Of a stretch of DNA of 64,000 nucleotides, positions 38,464 to 46,620 are shown in pieces; positions within the stretch are counted from its first letter, which is position 1; each line of letters opens with the position of its first letter. The position numbers and the translations under genes were made by a program. The notes below the pieces were generated by a model. The model searched no databases. It was not told where the DNA came from and saw only the letters and a program-made list of their open reading frames with translations. Origin of the DNA: Mameliella sp. MMSF_3455 (GTDB lineage: Bacteria > Pseudomonadota > Alphaproteobacteria > Rhodobacterales > Rhodobacteraceae). The stretch covers positions 1 through 64,000 of the forward strand of contig NZ_JASHJL010000023.1 in assembly GCF_030733205.1 (NCBI RefSeq), written 5' to 3'.

Positions 38464-38485
38464 GCGAATAAAATTGATTATTCGC
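38464..38485. promoter_or_regulatory. Palindromic operator between DUF4386-like gene and rpoH
   Basis: GCGAATAA (38464-38471) and TTATTCGC (38478-38485) form a perfect 8-bp inverted repeat with a six-base centre, the size of a TetR- or MarR-type operator. It overlaps the -35 box of the promoter at 38474. No regulator gene is adjacent. Confidence 0.55.
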
Positions 38486-38502
38486 AAAATATGCACTATA
38501 AT
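38474..38502 (+). promoter_or_regulatory. Sigma-70 promoter upstream of rpoH
   Basis: TTGATT (38474-38479) and TATAAT (38497-38502) are spaced by 17 bases, a nearly perfect housekeeping promoter. It reads toward rpoH and would give a leader of about 190 bases. Its -35 box lies inside the palindrome, so binding there should block it. Confidence 0.65.
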
Positions 38503-38623
38503 CATGCGTAAACGTATATGTTTCAATTCATCGGGAACCGAGCACGTCTCTGTGACGCTATGACATAAAGGATGACGCCGTCACCTATCGAGCTTAACTG
38601 CACCAACACCAACGGATGCGGGA

Positions 38624-38655
38624 CTTGAACTGTTCGGTTCAGGTTCCTACCTGAT
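38624..38655 (+). promoter_or_regulatory. Possible heat-shock (RpoH-type) promoter of rpoH
   Basis: CTTGAA at 38624 is followed 18 bases after CTTG by CCTACCTGAT, which matches most of the alphaproteobacterial RpoH -10 pattern CYTATNTNNG. It would place transcription start about 40 bases before the rpoH ATG and allow self-activation in heat shock. Two of the -10 positions deviate. Confidence 0.35.
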
Positions 38656-38672
38656 GTTAAAGCCCGTAACAT
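38654..38672 (+). promoter_or_regulatory. Hairpin in the rpoH leader
   Basis: ATGTTA (38654-38659) pairs with TAACAT (38667-38672) around AAGCCCG. It is 12 bases upstream of the GGAGGG ribosome site and is weak (four A-T pairs), as expected of a heat-melting element. A role as an RNA thermometer is speculation. Confidence 0.3.
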
Positions 38673-38700
38673 GCGGGTCCGAACGGAGGGAACAGACAAG

Positions 38701-39597
38701 ATGTCGAACTATGCAAATCTCCCGGCGCCCTCGCCGGAGGCGGGTCTGAGCCGCTACCTCCAGGAAATCCGGAAGTTCCCGCTTCTGGAGCCGGAAGAGG
38801 AATACATGCTGGCCAAGCGCTGGGTCGAAAACGAGGACACCGAGGCCGCGCACAAGATGGTCACCTCGCACCTGCGCCTGGCGGCCAAGATCGCCATGGG
38901 GTATCGCGGTTACGGCCTGCCGCAGGCCGAAGTAATATCCGAGGCCAACGTAGGCCTGATGCAGGCGGTGAAACGCTTTGATCCGGAAAAGGGGTTCCGC
39001 CTGGCGACCTACGCGATGTGGTGGATCCGTGCCTCGATCCAGGAATACATCCTGCGGTCCTGGAGCCTTGTGAAACTGGGCACCACCAGCGCGCAGAAAA
39101 AGCTGTTCTTCAACCTGCGCAAGGCCAAAAGCCGCATCGGCGCACTGGAAGATGGCGACCTGCGCCCCGAACATGTCGAGAAGATCGCCACCGACCTCGG
39201 CGTGACCGAGGACGAGGTGATCAGCATGAACCGGCGCCTGTCGGGCGGCGATGCCTCTCTGAACGCCACCGTGGGGTCCGAGGGCGAAGGCACCATGCAG
39301 TGGCAGGACTGGCTGGAGGACGAGGATGCCGACCAGGCCGAGGATTACGCCGAACGCGACGAGCTGGAGGCGCGCCGCGCCCTTCTGGCAGAGGCGATGG
39401 ACGTCCTGAACGACCGGGAAAAGGACATCCTGACCCAGCGCAGGCTGGCGGAATCGGCGGTCACGCTTGAAGAACTTTCGGGCCAGTACGACGTGTCGCG
39501 CGAGCGCATTCGCCAGATCGAGGTGCGCGCGTTCGAGAAACTGCAAAAGCGGATGCGCGATCTTGCCAAGGAACAGGGAATGCTTTCGGCCCTCTGA
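38701..39597 (+). CDS. rpoH: Heat-shock sigma factor RpoH (sigma-32)
   Basis: A 298-residue group 3 sigma factor. The RpoH-specific box appears as QKKLFFNLRKAK in the region 2.4-3 linker, after the region 2 core with FDPEKGFRLATYAMWWIRASIQ (given here as separate motifs FDPEKG and YAMWWIRA). Region 4 ends with the helix-turn-helix YDVSRERIRQIE. The ATG at 38701 follows GGAGGG. It directs transcription of chaperone and protease genes. Alphaproteobacteria often have more than one rpoH; only this one is in the window. A strong terminator follows. Confidence 0.93.
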   Translation: MSNYANLPAPSPEAGLSRYLQEIRKFPLLEPEEEYMLAKRWVENEDTEAAHKMVTSHLRLAAKIAMGYRGYGLPQAEVISEANVGLMQAVKRFDPEKGFRLATYAMWWIRASIQEYILRSWSLVKLGTTSAQKKLFFNLRKAKSRIGALEDGDLRPEHVEKIATDLGVTEDEVISMNRRLSGGDASLNATVGSEGEGTMQWQDWLEDEDADQAEDYAERDELEARRALLAEAMDVLNDREKDILTQRRLAESAVTLEELSGQYDVSRERIRQIEVRAFEKLQKRMRDLAKEQGMLSAL

Positions 39598-39621
39598 CGG
39601 GCTCCTCCCTCCGTTGAACGC

Positions 39622-39648
39622 GAAAGGCGGGGCCATGCCCCGCCTTTC
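39622..39648. terminator. Bidirectional terminator after rpoH
   Basis: GAAAGGCGGGGC (39622-39633) pairs perfectly with GCCCCGCCTTTC (39637-39648) across a three-base loop, with T-rich or A-rich flanks on both sides. It ends rpoH and, in reverse, the leucine-rich-repeat gene. Confidence 0.85.
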
Positions 39649-39673
39649 TCATGTCAGCCGCCCTGGTTAGGGG

Positions 39674-40753
39674 TCATTCCTCGTAGAGCGGGCCGCGTTT
39701 CCAGCCTTCCTCGGCGATGAAGCCGAGCAATTTGCTGCTCATCAGGATGCGGTCGCTGTTGATCCGCAGCATGATGTCCGTCGGCGTGTCCAGAAGCGGC
39801 GTGAAATCCGTGACCCGCGTCACGTTCATGTAGATGGCGACGAGCTCGGGCAGGTTGGACAGGGCGGAAATGTCGGTCACGGGCGTGTCCGAAAAGCTGA
39901 GCAATTGCAGTGATTGCAAGCCGGCAAGAGGCGAGAGGTCACTGACCTGACTGCCAGTCAGGAACAGTGTTTGCAGCTTTGTCTTGCCCGCGAGGGCGGA
40001 AATATCCCCGATACGGCTGTTCTTTCCCCGGAGCATCTCCAGGTTTTCCGCCGGAGCCAGGGCCGAAATGTCCGTCAGGCTGGCGCCTTCGGCCCATAGC
40101 TCGCGGAAGGCCGGACCGACGATCAGCCCGTCGAGGCTGGTGATGTCCTCGCCCTCGATGTTGAGCAGTTCCAGCGCCGGGGTCGGGCCAAGGCCCGAGA
40201 GGTCGGGCAGGGACACATCGTTGAACCCCAGGATCTTTAGGTTGGTCATCGCACCATCAGCACGAATGTCGTGCAGGTCCGGACCGTTCAGGCGCAGGTT
40301 CTCGACCCGGCCCAACGTCGCCCGGGGCAGGTCCGACAGACCGTGGGAGTCTTTCAGCCAGAGCGCCCTGAGCGCAGGCAGCCCGTCGAGAAAGGTGAAA
40401 TCGGTGATGTCGTTGTCCTGCAGCCTCAGGGCCTGCAGCGCGGGCAGGTCCAGATCGTCCCAGCGCGCGCCGGGCAGGTCCTGAACCCGTAGGTGGCCAA
40501 GGTCTTTCAGCACGTTCAGCGCGGCCAGATCGACGACCAGGGCGGGATCGCCATTGCCGGCCAGTTCCAGCGACTGAACCCATGTGGCTCCGGGCAGTTT
40601 CGGCAGTTCGACCAGTTCCGCCGGACCAAGGATGATCCGCCTGTCCTCGGGCGAAATGCAACTGTCGCCAATGGGCAGGCAGTCCTGCGCCCCGGCGGTT
40701 CCGGCGACGCTGCCCGCGACGATGGACAGGGCAATGAAAAGTTTACGCAGCAT
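39674..40753 (-). CDS. Secreted leucine-rich-repeat protein
   Basis: A 359-residue protein with a signal peptide (cleavage probable near residue 22, GTAGA before QDCLPIG) and about ten leucine-rich repeats of roughly 22 residues, of the SDS22/internalin type (for example VSDLSPLAGLQSLQLLSFSD). Two cysteines lie just after the signal peptide. There is no membrane anchor or sorting signal, so it is probably periplasmic or released. Such repeats bind proteins or surfaces. Partner and role are unknown; it seems to be a single-gene unit. Confidence 0.82.
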   Translation of the reverse strand: MLRKLFIALSIVAGSVAGTAGAQDCLPIGDSCISPEDRRIILGPAELVELPKLPGATWVQSLELAGNGDPALVVDLAALNVLKDLGHLRVQDLPGARWDDLDLPALQALRLQDNDITDFTFLDGLPALRALWLKDSHGLSDLPRATLGRVENLRLNGPDLHDIRADGAMTNLKILGFNDVSLPDLSGLGPTPALELLNIEGEDITSLDGLIVGPAFRELWAEGASLTDISALAPAENLEMLRGKNSRIGDISALAGKTKLQTLFLTGSQVSDLSPLAGLQSLQLLSFSDTPVTDISALSNLPELVAIYMNVTRVTDFTPLLDTPTDIMLRINSDRILMSSKLLGFIAEEGWKRGPLYEE

Positions 40754-40877
40754 GGTCAGGCCCTCAGCAATCGGCGATTTCAGATCGGATGCCGTGGCCG
40801 CCGCCAGAGGTCAATGCGGCGTTTTCAGTCCCCTCCGCTTGGGATAGGTTTGGCGCTAACAAATCTGGGAGAGAGAC

Positions 40878-41852
40878 ATGACCGATCACGTTCGCTGGGG
40901 CATTCTGGGCGCGGCAAAATTCGCGCGCGAACACATGGGGCCGGCAATTCACATGGGCCGCCGTGGTCGGCTTGCGGCGCTGGCGACCTCCTCGCCCGAC
41001 AAGGCCGCGCCCTTTGCGGCACTGGCACCGGGCCTGGCCGTGCATGACAACTATGACGCGCTGCTGGCCGATCCCGAGATCGACGCCGTCTATGTCCCGC
41101 TGCCCAACCACATGCACGTCGAATGGGCGCTCAAGGCGCTGGAGGCCGGCAAGCATGTGTTGGCTGAAAAGCCGTTTGCGATGACGGCGGCAGATTTCGC
41201 CCCCGTGATCGCCAAGCGCGATGAGACCGGTCTCTTGGCTGCAGAGGCCTTCATGATCGTGCACCACCCCCAGTGGCAAAAGGCGAGCCAACTGTACCAG
41301 GAGGGGGCCATCGGCAAGCTGGTGCGTGTCTCGGCGGCCTTTTCCTACGACAACCGCAGCGACGTTCAGAACATCCGCAATCGGCCTGACACCGGAGGCG
41401 GCGCGGTGCCGGACATCGGCGTCTATATCTACGGCGCGACGCGTTTCGTGACCGGCGAAGAACCGGAAAAGATCCTCTCGGCCGTGGTCGAGCGTGAGAA
41501 CGGCGTGGACGTCTGGACCCATATCACCGCGCGCTTCCCGTCGTTCCATTATACCGGGGTGGTCTCGATGCGGATGGCGCCCTGGCAAGAGGTGGTCTTT
41601 CACGGCGAAGAGGGCGTGATGAAGCTGACCGCGCCTTTCAATGCCCAGGTCTACGGTGAGGCGCGTGTCATCGTGCAGTCTCGGGACCTGGTCGAGACGG
41701 TCCACCGCTTTCCGGCGGACAACCACTACGTCCACCAGGTCGAGGCCTTCAACACCAGCATTCTGGACAAGGCGCATTATCCCTGTCCGCTGGAGTTCTC
41801 GCGCGGGACCCAGGCGATGATCGACATGGTCTGGGCCAAAGAGCGCGGTTGA
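40878..41852 (+). CDS. Gfo/Idh/MocA-family oxidoreductase
   Basis: A 324-residue NAD(P)-dependent oxidoreductase with N-terminal cofactor fold (WGILGAAKFAREHMGPA), the family motif AEKPFAM with the active-site lysine, and the larger C-terminal substrate domain. GGGAGAG precedes the ATG. Members act on sugars, inositols or biliverdin. It is not flanked by sugar genes, so its substrate cannot be inferred. Confidence 0.85.
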   Translation: MTDHVRWGILGAAKFAREHMGPAIHMGRRGRLAALATSSPDKAAPFAALAPGLAVHDNYDALLADPEIDAVYVPLPNHMHVEWALKALEAGKHVLAEKPFAMTAADFAPVIAKRDETGLLAAEAFMIVHHPQWQKASQLYQEGAIGKLVRVSAAFSYDNRSDVQNIRNRPDTGGGAVPDIGVYIYGATRFVTGEEPEKILSAVVERENGVDVWTHITARFPSFHYTGVVSMRMAPWQEVVFHGEEGVMKLTAPFNAQVYGEARVIVQSRDLVETVHRFPADNHYVHQVEAFNTSILDKAHYPCPLEFSRGTQAMIDMVWAKERG

Positions 41853-41868
41853 TCGAATTTGCCAACAC

Positions 41869-41926
41869 GCCCGGGGGCAGGGGCCAGCACGGACAGAGCC
41901 CCGGGCCTCCTTGACTTGACTCTTTT
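41869..41926 (+). terminator. Terminator after the Gfo/Idh/MocA gene
   Basis: GCCCGGGG (41869-41876) pairs with CCCCGGGC (41899-41906) across a 22-base loop; a pyrimidine-rich segment ending in CTTTTT follows at 41921-41926. The long loop and the distance to the T-run make it a moderate candidate. Confidence 0.45.
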
Positions 41927-42021
41927 TGTCGACTACTTGCCCGGGAAACAAGATAGCACGCCAGACAGCCTGTCCCTGAAGGTCATCCAGCCGCTCGAAC
42001 ATCACGATCCGAGGGGACAAC

Positions 42022-43980
42022 ATGACCGGACCGACTGGCCGCGGCGCCTTGCTGCTGGGCACTTGCCTTTTTTCTTTTGCAACACCTTCTGCCGCGCAGG
42101 ATACGGACCCGGTCTTTCTGGGCACGCTTCGGATCATCTCCGAATCCGCCCAGACGCTGCTGGGCAACCACAAGATCGACGAGGAACAGCTGGAGCAGCG
42201 CAACCCGGCCTCGGTCGCCGATGTGTTCCGGGGCGAATCCTCGGTCGCCGTCAGCGGTGGCGCGGCCATCGCGCAAAAGGTCTTCGTCAACGGGATCGAG
42301 GAAAGCCTGCTCTCTGTCACCATCGACGGCGCGCGGCAGAACAAGTCGGCCTTTCACCATACCGGCAACATCCTCTTTGACCCGGCATTGCTGAAATCGG
42401 TCGAGGTCAGCGAGGGCATCGCGCCCGCCGATGCCGGGCCGAATGCCCTGGCCGGCGGGCTGGCCTATACCACCAAGGACGCGCGCGACTTCCTGGAGCC
42501 GGGCGAACGCATGGGCGGGCTGACCACGCTGCGCGGCAGCAGCAACGGTCAGGGCTTTCGGCGCTCGCTGACCCTGTTCGGGCAGGAGGAAGGCTTTGAA
42601 TGGTTGCTCAGCGGCACCCGTCAGACCGGTGACGACTACAAGGACGGCGACGGCAAGACCGTGGCGGGGACAGAGGCGGATCTGTCGGCCTACGTTTTCA
42701 AGTTCGCCTTTACCTCGGACAGCGGCAAGCGCCTGTCCTTCTCGGCCTCGGACACCGAGGACACCGGCCGCCGGTCGGCCCAGGCCGGTCCTGGCGGGAT
42801 TCTCTTTACCCGTCCCGACTTCGCCGAGGTCGTCGGGCGGCCCAGCGTCTTTGTCGAGGGGCTGTCGCGCCGAACCTCCTACACGCTGACCTACCAGGAC
42901 GAGGCGCCGCAGGGCTGGTTCGCGCCGTTTCTGCAACTCAGCTACAACGAACAGGAAATCGACGCATCCGGCGTCTGGGGGTTGAACACCAGCCTCAGCG
43001 GCATCGCCCGCAACGAATGGCAATTGGGCAACGGCACCCTTACCGCGGGGCTGGACTTCTTCTATGAAACCGCCGAGGGCCGGGGCCTCGGCCCGGGTGC
43101 CTTCGGCTCCTCGGGCGAAGAGACTCTGTCCAGCATCGGCCTGTTTGCGCAGGCGCGGCAGGATCTCAGCGACCGCCTGTCGGTCTCCTACGGCGCGCGT
43201 CTCGATCACCAGGAATTCAAGGGCGCGAACGGGGCGCGGTTCGAGGAAAACGGCCTGAGCGTCAACGGGGCAGTTGACGTAACGCTGTCCGATACGCTGT
43301 CGCTGAACGCCGGTCTTGCCTCCAGCTGGGGCGGGTTCGAACTGGGCGAGGCGGCGCTGATCAACTTTGGCGGCGACTGGGACTATACCGGCTTTGCCTC
43401 GTCGCGTTCGGACACCGCGCGCCTTGGCCTGCGCTACGAAAGCGGTCCCTGGGCGATCAGCGGCGCGGTCTTTCACACAGAGATCCGCGACATCGCGGCG
43501 GTCCTGCCCTCGGGCGGGGCTCGGGGCACGCTGGCGGACCTGACCTCGCAGGGCTTCGACGGGTCGGTTGGGTATACCGGGACAAGAGGCTTTGCGCGGG
43601 TGAACTACACCTTCGCCGATGTCGAGTTGGACGGCGCACCGATCGGGTCGACCGCCTATTACTTCGGCCGGCCGGTGGGGCATTTGATCGGGCTTGAGGC
43701 CGGGTACGACGTCACGTCAGAGTGGCGCGTTGGTGGCAATGCCGAAATCGCGCTGGAAAACGATCTGGGGTCAGTCACCCTGCCGGCCTACGAGGTGGTG
43801 AACGTCTATACGGCCTACAAGCCGAAAAGCGTCGAGGGGCTGGAGGTGCGGCTGGACGTCGAGAACCTCTTTGATCAGACCTATGCCAGCCGCAGCGCCG
43901 ACGGCCTTGGCCTTGGCAATGTCGTTCCCCTGAGCGAGCCGGGCCGGACGATTTCCCTCACCGCAAGCCTGCGGTTCTGA
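42022..43980 (+). CDS. TonB-dependent outer-membrane receptor
   Basis: A 652-residue receptor with a signal peptide ending near residue 26 (PSAAQ before DTDPVF), a plug domain (about 40-165) and a beta-barrel whose last residue is Phe, as needed for outer-membrane insertion. The segment DPVFLGTLRI near the mature N-terminus is a possible TonB box. Plug sequence is closest in style to haem or siderophore receptors, but no iron genes or Fur-type site are obvious. The ligand is unknown. It seems to be transcribed alone. Confidence 0.85.
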   Translation: MTGPTGRGALLLGTCLFSFATPSAAQDTDPVFLGTLRIISESAQTLLGNHKIDEEQLEQRNPASVADVFRGESSVAVSGGAAIAQKVFVNGIEESLLSVTIDGARQNKSAFHHTGNILFDPALLKSVEVSEGIAPADAGPNALAGGLAYTTKDARDFLEPGERMGGLTTLRGSSNGQGFRRSLTLFGQEEGFEWLLSGTRQTGDDYKDGDGKTVAGTEADLSAYVFKFAFTSDSGKRLSFSASDTEDTGRRSAQAGPGGILFTRPDFAEVVGRPSVFVEGLSRRTSYTLTYQDEAPQGWFAPFLQLSYNEQEIDASGVWGLNTSLSGIARNEWQLGNGTLTAGLDFFYETAEGRGLGPGAFGSSGEETLSSIGLFAQARQDLSDRLSVSYGARLDHQEFKGANGARFEENGLSVNGAVDVTLSDTLSLNAGLASSWGGFELGEAALINFGGDWDYTGFASSRSDTARLGLRYESGPWAISGAVFHTEIRDIAAVLPSGGARGTLADLTSQGFDGSVGYTGTRGFARVNYTFADVELDGAPIGSTAYYFGRPVGHLIGLEAGYDVTSEWRVGGNAEIALENDLGSVTLPAYEVVNVYTAYKPKSVEGLEVRLDVENLFDQTYASRSADGLGLGNVVPLSEPGRTISLTASLRF

Positions 43981-43986
43981 GGCCGG

Positions 43987-44021
43987 GAGGGCGGCCGGTG
44001 AGCAGGGCCGCCCTCTCTTTT
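43987..44021. terminator. Terminator between the receptor and the quinone oxidoreductase
   Basis: GAGGGCGGCC (43987-43996) pairs perfectly with GGCCGCCCTC (44006-44015) across a nine-base loop, then TCTTTT. It ends the receptor gene; converging genes may share it. Confidence 0.75.
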
Positions 44022-44039
44022 GATGCAGAATGCCGGGCG

Positions 44040-45008
44040 TCAGAGATCAGCGATGCTGATGACCACCTTGCCGGTCGATTTGCGGCTGCGTAGCAATTCC
44101 ATCCCTTCGGCGGCCTGCTCCAGCGGAAGGACGTGGCTGATATGCGGTTTCAACCGACCCTCGCCATGCCAGGCCATGAGCTGCGCCAGCGATCCGGTCA
44201 GCACCTCTGGCCGGAAGGCCAGGTAGCCGCCCCAATACAGACCCATGACAGAGAGGTTCTTGACCATCAGGTGATTGGCCTTGATCTGCGGCACGTCTCC
44301 ACTTGCGAATCCGATGCTCAGCAAGCGGCCCTCGGGGTTGCAGGATCGGAAGGCGGCGGTGAACTGCTCGCCACCCACCGGATCATAGACAACGTCGGCC
44401 CCGCCAAGCGCCTTCATCTCGGCGCGGATGTCGCCGGTCTCGGCATCGATCAGGTGATCGGCCCCGGCAGATTGCGCCGCCGCCAGCTTGTCAGCGCCGC
44501 GGGCGCAGGCCACGACACGGGCGCCCATCAGCTTGCCGATTTCGACCGCGGTCAGTCCGACGCCCCCCGCGGCGCCCAGCACCAGCAGCGTCTCACCGGG
44601 TTGCAGGCGTGCCCGGTGGTCCAACGCCAGGTGACTGGTGCCATAGGCGATCTGGAAACCGGCGGCATCGGTCCATCCCATCGTGTCGGGCAGCTTGACC
44701 GCGCGCGAGGCCGAAAAACAGCCGTAGTCCGCAAGCCCGCCTTGGCCGCCGAAGACCGCGACTCGGTCACCCTCGGAGAATCCTTCAACCCCGGGTCCCG
44801 TTGCATCCACGATTCCCGCAACCTCCATCCCCAGCACGAAAGGCAGGGGCGGCGTGTCCTGATAGGTGCCTTTCTGCATGAGAAGATCCGCGAAGTTCAG
44901 TCCGCAGGCCGCGATTCGAAGGCGGATTTGACCCTCTGCCGGGTCGGGCACGGCAATCTCGCTCAGGCGGGCCGGCGTGTCGTGATCGGTCAGGAAAAAG
45001 GCGCGCAT
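44040..45008 (-). CDS. Zinc-independent quinone oxidoreductase (QOR-type MDR)
   Basis: A 322-residue medium-chain reductase with the NADPH fold VLGAAGGVGLTAVEIGKL and the quinone-reductase segment ACGLNFADLLMQKG. It lacks the cysteine cluster of zinc alcohol dehydrogenases. It probably reduces quinones or enones with NADPH. Single gene facing the TonB receptor. Confidence 0.85.
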   Translation of the reverse strand: MRAFFLTDHDTPARLSEIAVPDPAEGQIRLRIAACGLNFADLLMQKGTYQDTPPLPFVLGMEVAGIVDATGPGVEGFSEGDRVAVFGGQGGLADYGCFSASRAVKLPDTMGWTDAAGFQIAYGTSHLALDHRARLQPGETLLVLGAAGGVGLTAVEIGKLMGARVVACARGADKLAAAQSAGADHLIDAETGDIRAEMKALGGADVVYDPVGGEQFTAAFRSCNPEGRLLSIGFASGDVPQIKANHLMVKNLSVMGLYWGGYLAFRPEVLTGSLAQLMAWHGEGRLKPHISHVLPLEQAAEGMELLRSRKSTGKVVISIADL

Positions 45009-45299
45009 ACCATCCTCTGCATAGGGTTTTCAAATGCCTAGCCGAGTTTGCGTCCAAGGCAAAGTACCTGTGCCCGTGGTCCAGCTGAAACAAAGTGTAA
45101 CCGAATGCTTTCCGGTCAAGTTCAACTTTGTCGTGTTTTTCCCCGCTGCGCACCATCAGTAGGTGGTCATACGACTTGATTTTGAACATGGTTATGATGT
45201 ACCACGTTTGATTATAGCGTGTAGGATGATGCTGGTTCTGGGGGATTTGGGGTACGGTCCCGGCTCATCTGGTCACACCCATAGTACAGGAAGACACAG

Positions 45300-45674
45300 A
45301 TGGCGCACCCCGTTGACGTTCATGTCGGCAAACGCATCAGGCACCGTCGCTGGCTCGTCGGCATGACGCAGCAGCAACTGGCTGAATGCGTTGGCATCAA
45401 GTTCCAGCAGATCCAGAAGTACGAGACCGGCGCGAACCGCGTCAGCGCCTCGCGGCTCTGGGATATCGCCGAGGCATTGGACGTGCCGGTCAGCTTTTTC
45501 TTCGAAGGCATCGAAAACGAGAGTGCCGCCGAAGAGGGGGCTGCGGAATCCGTGCCCGCAGACATCATGGGCGACAAGGAAGCCCTGGACCTGGTTCGCT
45601 CCTACTACGCGATCCCTGAAAACCAGCGCCGCCGCCTTTTCGAACTGGCGCGGGTTCTGTCCGACGTGGCTTGA
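45300..45674 (+). CDS. XRE-family regulator of the PraR/PhrR type
   Basis: A 124-residue protein with an N-terminal XRE helix-turn-helix (about 7-70) whose sequence (VDVHVGKRIRHRR, then KFQQIQKYETGANRVSASRL) closely resembles rhizobial PraR/PhrR, and a short helical C-terminus. PraR controls quorum-sensing and biofilm genes in Rhizobium; the role here is unknown. It follows a 291-bp AT-richer upstream region that has no other gene and likely holds its promoter. hisN follows 49 bases after the stop. Confidence 0.82.
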   Translation: MAHPVDVHVGKRIRHRRWLVGMTQQQLAECVGIKFQQIQKYETGANRVSASRLWDIAEALDVPVSFFFEGIENESAAEEGAAESVPADIMGDKEALDLVRSYYAIPENQRRRLFELARVLSDVA

Positions 45675-45723
45675 GCCCCTTGCGCCGCTGCTGTAGCCCG
45701 CACAAGGGTTGCAGGAGGGGCGC

Positions 45724-46533
45724 ATGGACCGGATCTCGTTAGAGCTAGCTCAAGAACTGATCGAAACGGCGGAGGCTTTGGCCGACGCGGCTGGCAAGGC
45801 GATCCTGCCCTTTTTCCGCCAGCGCGGCCTGACAGCCGAAAACAAGGACGCGGGCTCCGGGTTCGACCCGGTGACCGCAGCCGACCGCGCCGCCGAGCAG
45901 GCCATGCGCGCGGTCCTGGCCGACCGGCGCCCCGGCGATGCGATCCTGGGTGAGGAATACGGCACGCAGACCGGCACCTCCGGTTTCACCTGGGTCCTTG
46001 ATCCCATTGATGGCACACGCGCTTTTCTGGCCGGAACCCCGACCTGGGGGGTGCTGATTTCTGTCCGCGATGACTCTGGCCCGGTCTACGGCATCATCGC
46101 CCAGCCTTACACGCAGGAACGATTCCGCGGCGGACTGTCGCGCTCGGACTTCACCGGACCGCATGGCGCGGGTCCGTTGGGCGTGCGCGGCACGCAGGCC
46201 ATCGACGAGGCCGTTCTCTTCACCACCTTCCCCGAGGTCGGCACGCCCGAAGATCGCGCCGGGTTCGAACGCGTCGCCGCCCGGACGCGACTGGTGCGCT
46301 ATGGCATGGATTGCTACGCCTACGCGCTGCTGGCGGCAGGCCAGATCGACCTGGTCATCGAGGCGGGCCTCCAGGCCTATGACATCCAGGCCCCGATCGC
46401 CGTGATCGAGGCGGCGGGCGGGATCGTCACGAACTGGGAGGGGGGACCGGTGCATGACGGTGGCCGCGCTCTTGCCGCCGCGACGCCCGAACTGCACGCC
46501 ACCGCGCTGGACCTGTTGCGCAACGCGGGCTAA
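45724..46533 (+). CDS. hisN: Histidinol-phosphatase HisN, inositol-monophosphatase type
   Basis: A 269-residue magnesium phosphatase of the inositol monophosphatase superfamily. Metal-binding motifs are GEEYG, WVLDPIDGTRAF and the Asp in AYDIQAPIAVIEAAGG. The ATG at 45724 is well placed after GGAGG. Alphaproteobacteria without the HisB phosphatase use this enzyme for histidinol phosphate to histidinol. A different substrate such as inositol phosphate or PAP cannot be excluded. Confidence 0.78.
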   Translation: MDRISLELAQELIETAEALADAAGKAILPFFRQRGLTAENKDAGSGFDPVTAADRAAEQAMRAVLADRRPGDAILGEEYGTQTGTSGFTWVLDPIDGTRAFLAGTPTWGVLISVRDDSGPVYGIIAQPYTQERFRGGLSRSDFTGPHGAGPLGVRGTQAIDEAVLFTTFPEVGTPEDRAGFERVAARTRLVRYGMDCYAYALLAAGQIDLVIEAGLQAYDIQAPIAVIEAAGGIVTNWEGGPVHDGGRALAAATPELHATALDLLRNAG

Positions 46534-46620
46534 TGTGCGGCCGGGCGGTCACGTGTCCTTCCCTTTTCTGGCGTGCCGCACCCTGTCTCTCACCGAAAAG
46601 GGCTTTCGTGAGGGGCTGAC

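Noticed and set aside
38490-38520. Fourth LacI-type operator near rpoH (TAAACGTATATG)
   Set aside because: Only the centre AAACGTAT is shared; the flanking TTGCA and TTCAT parts are missing and the gene context is unrelated.
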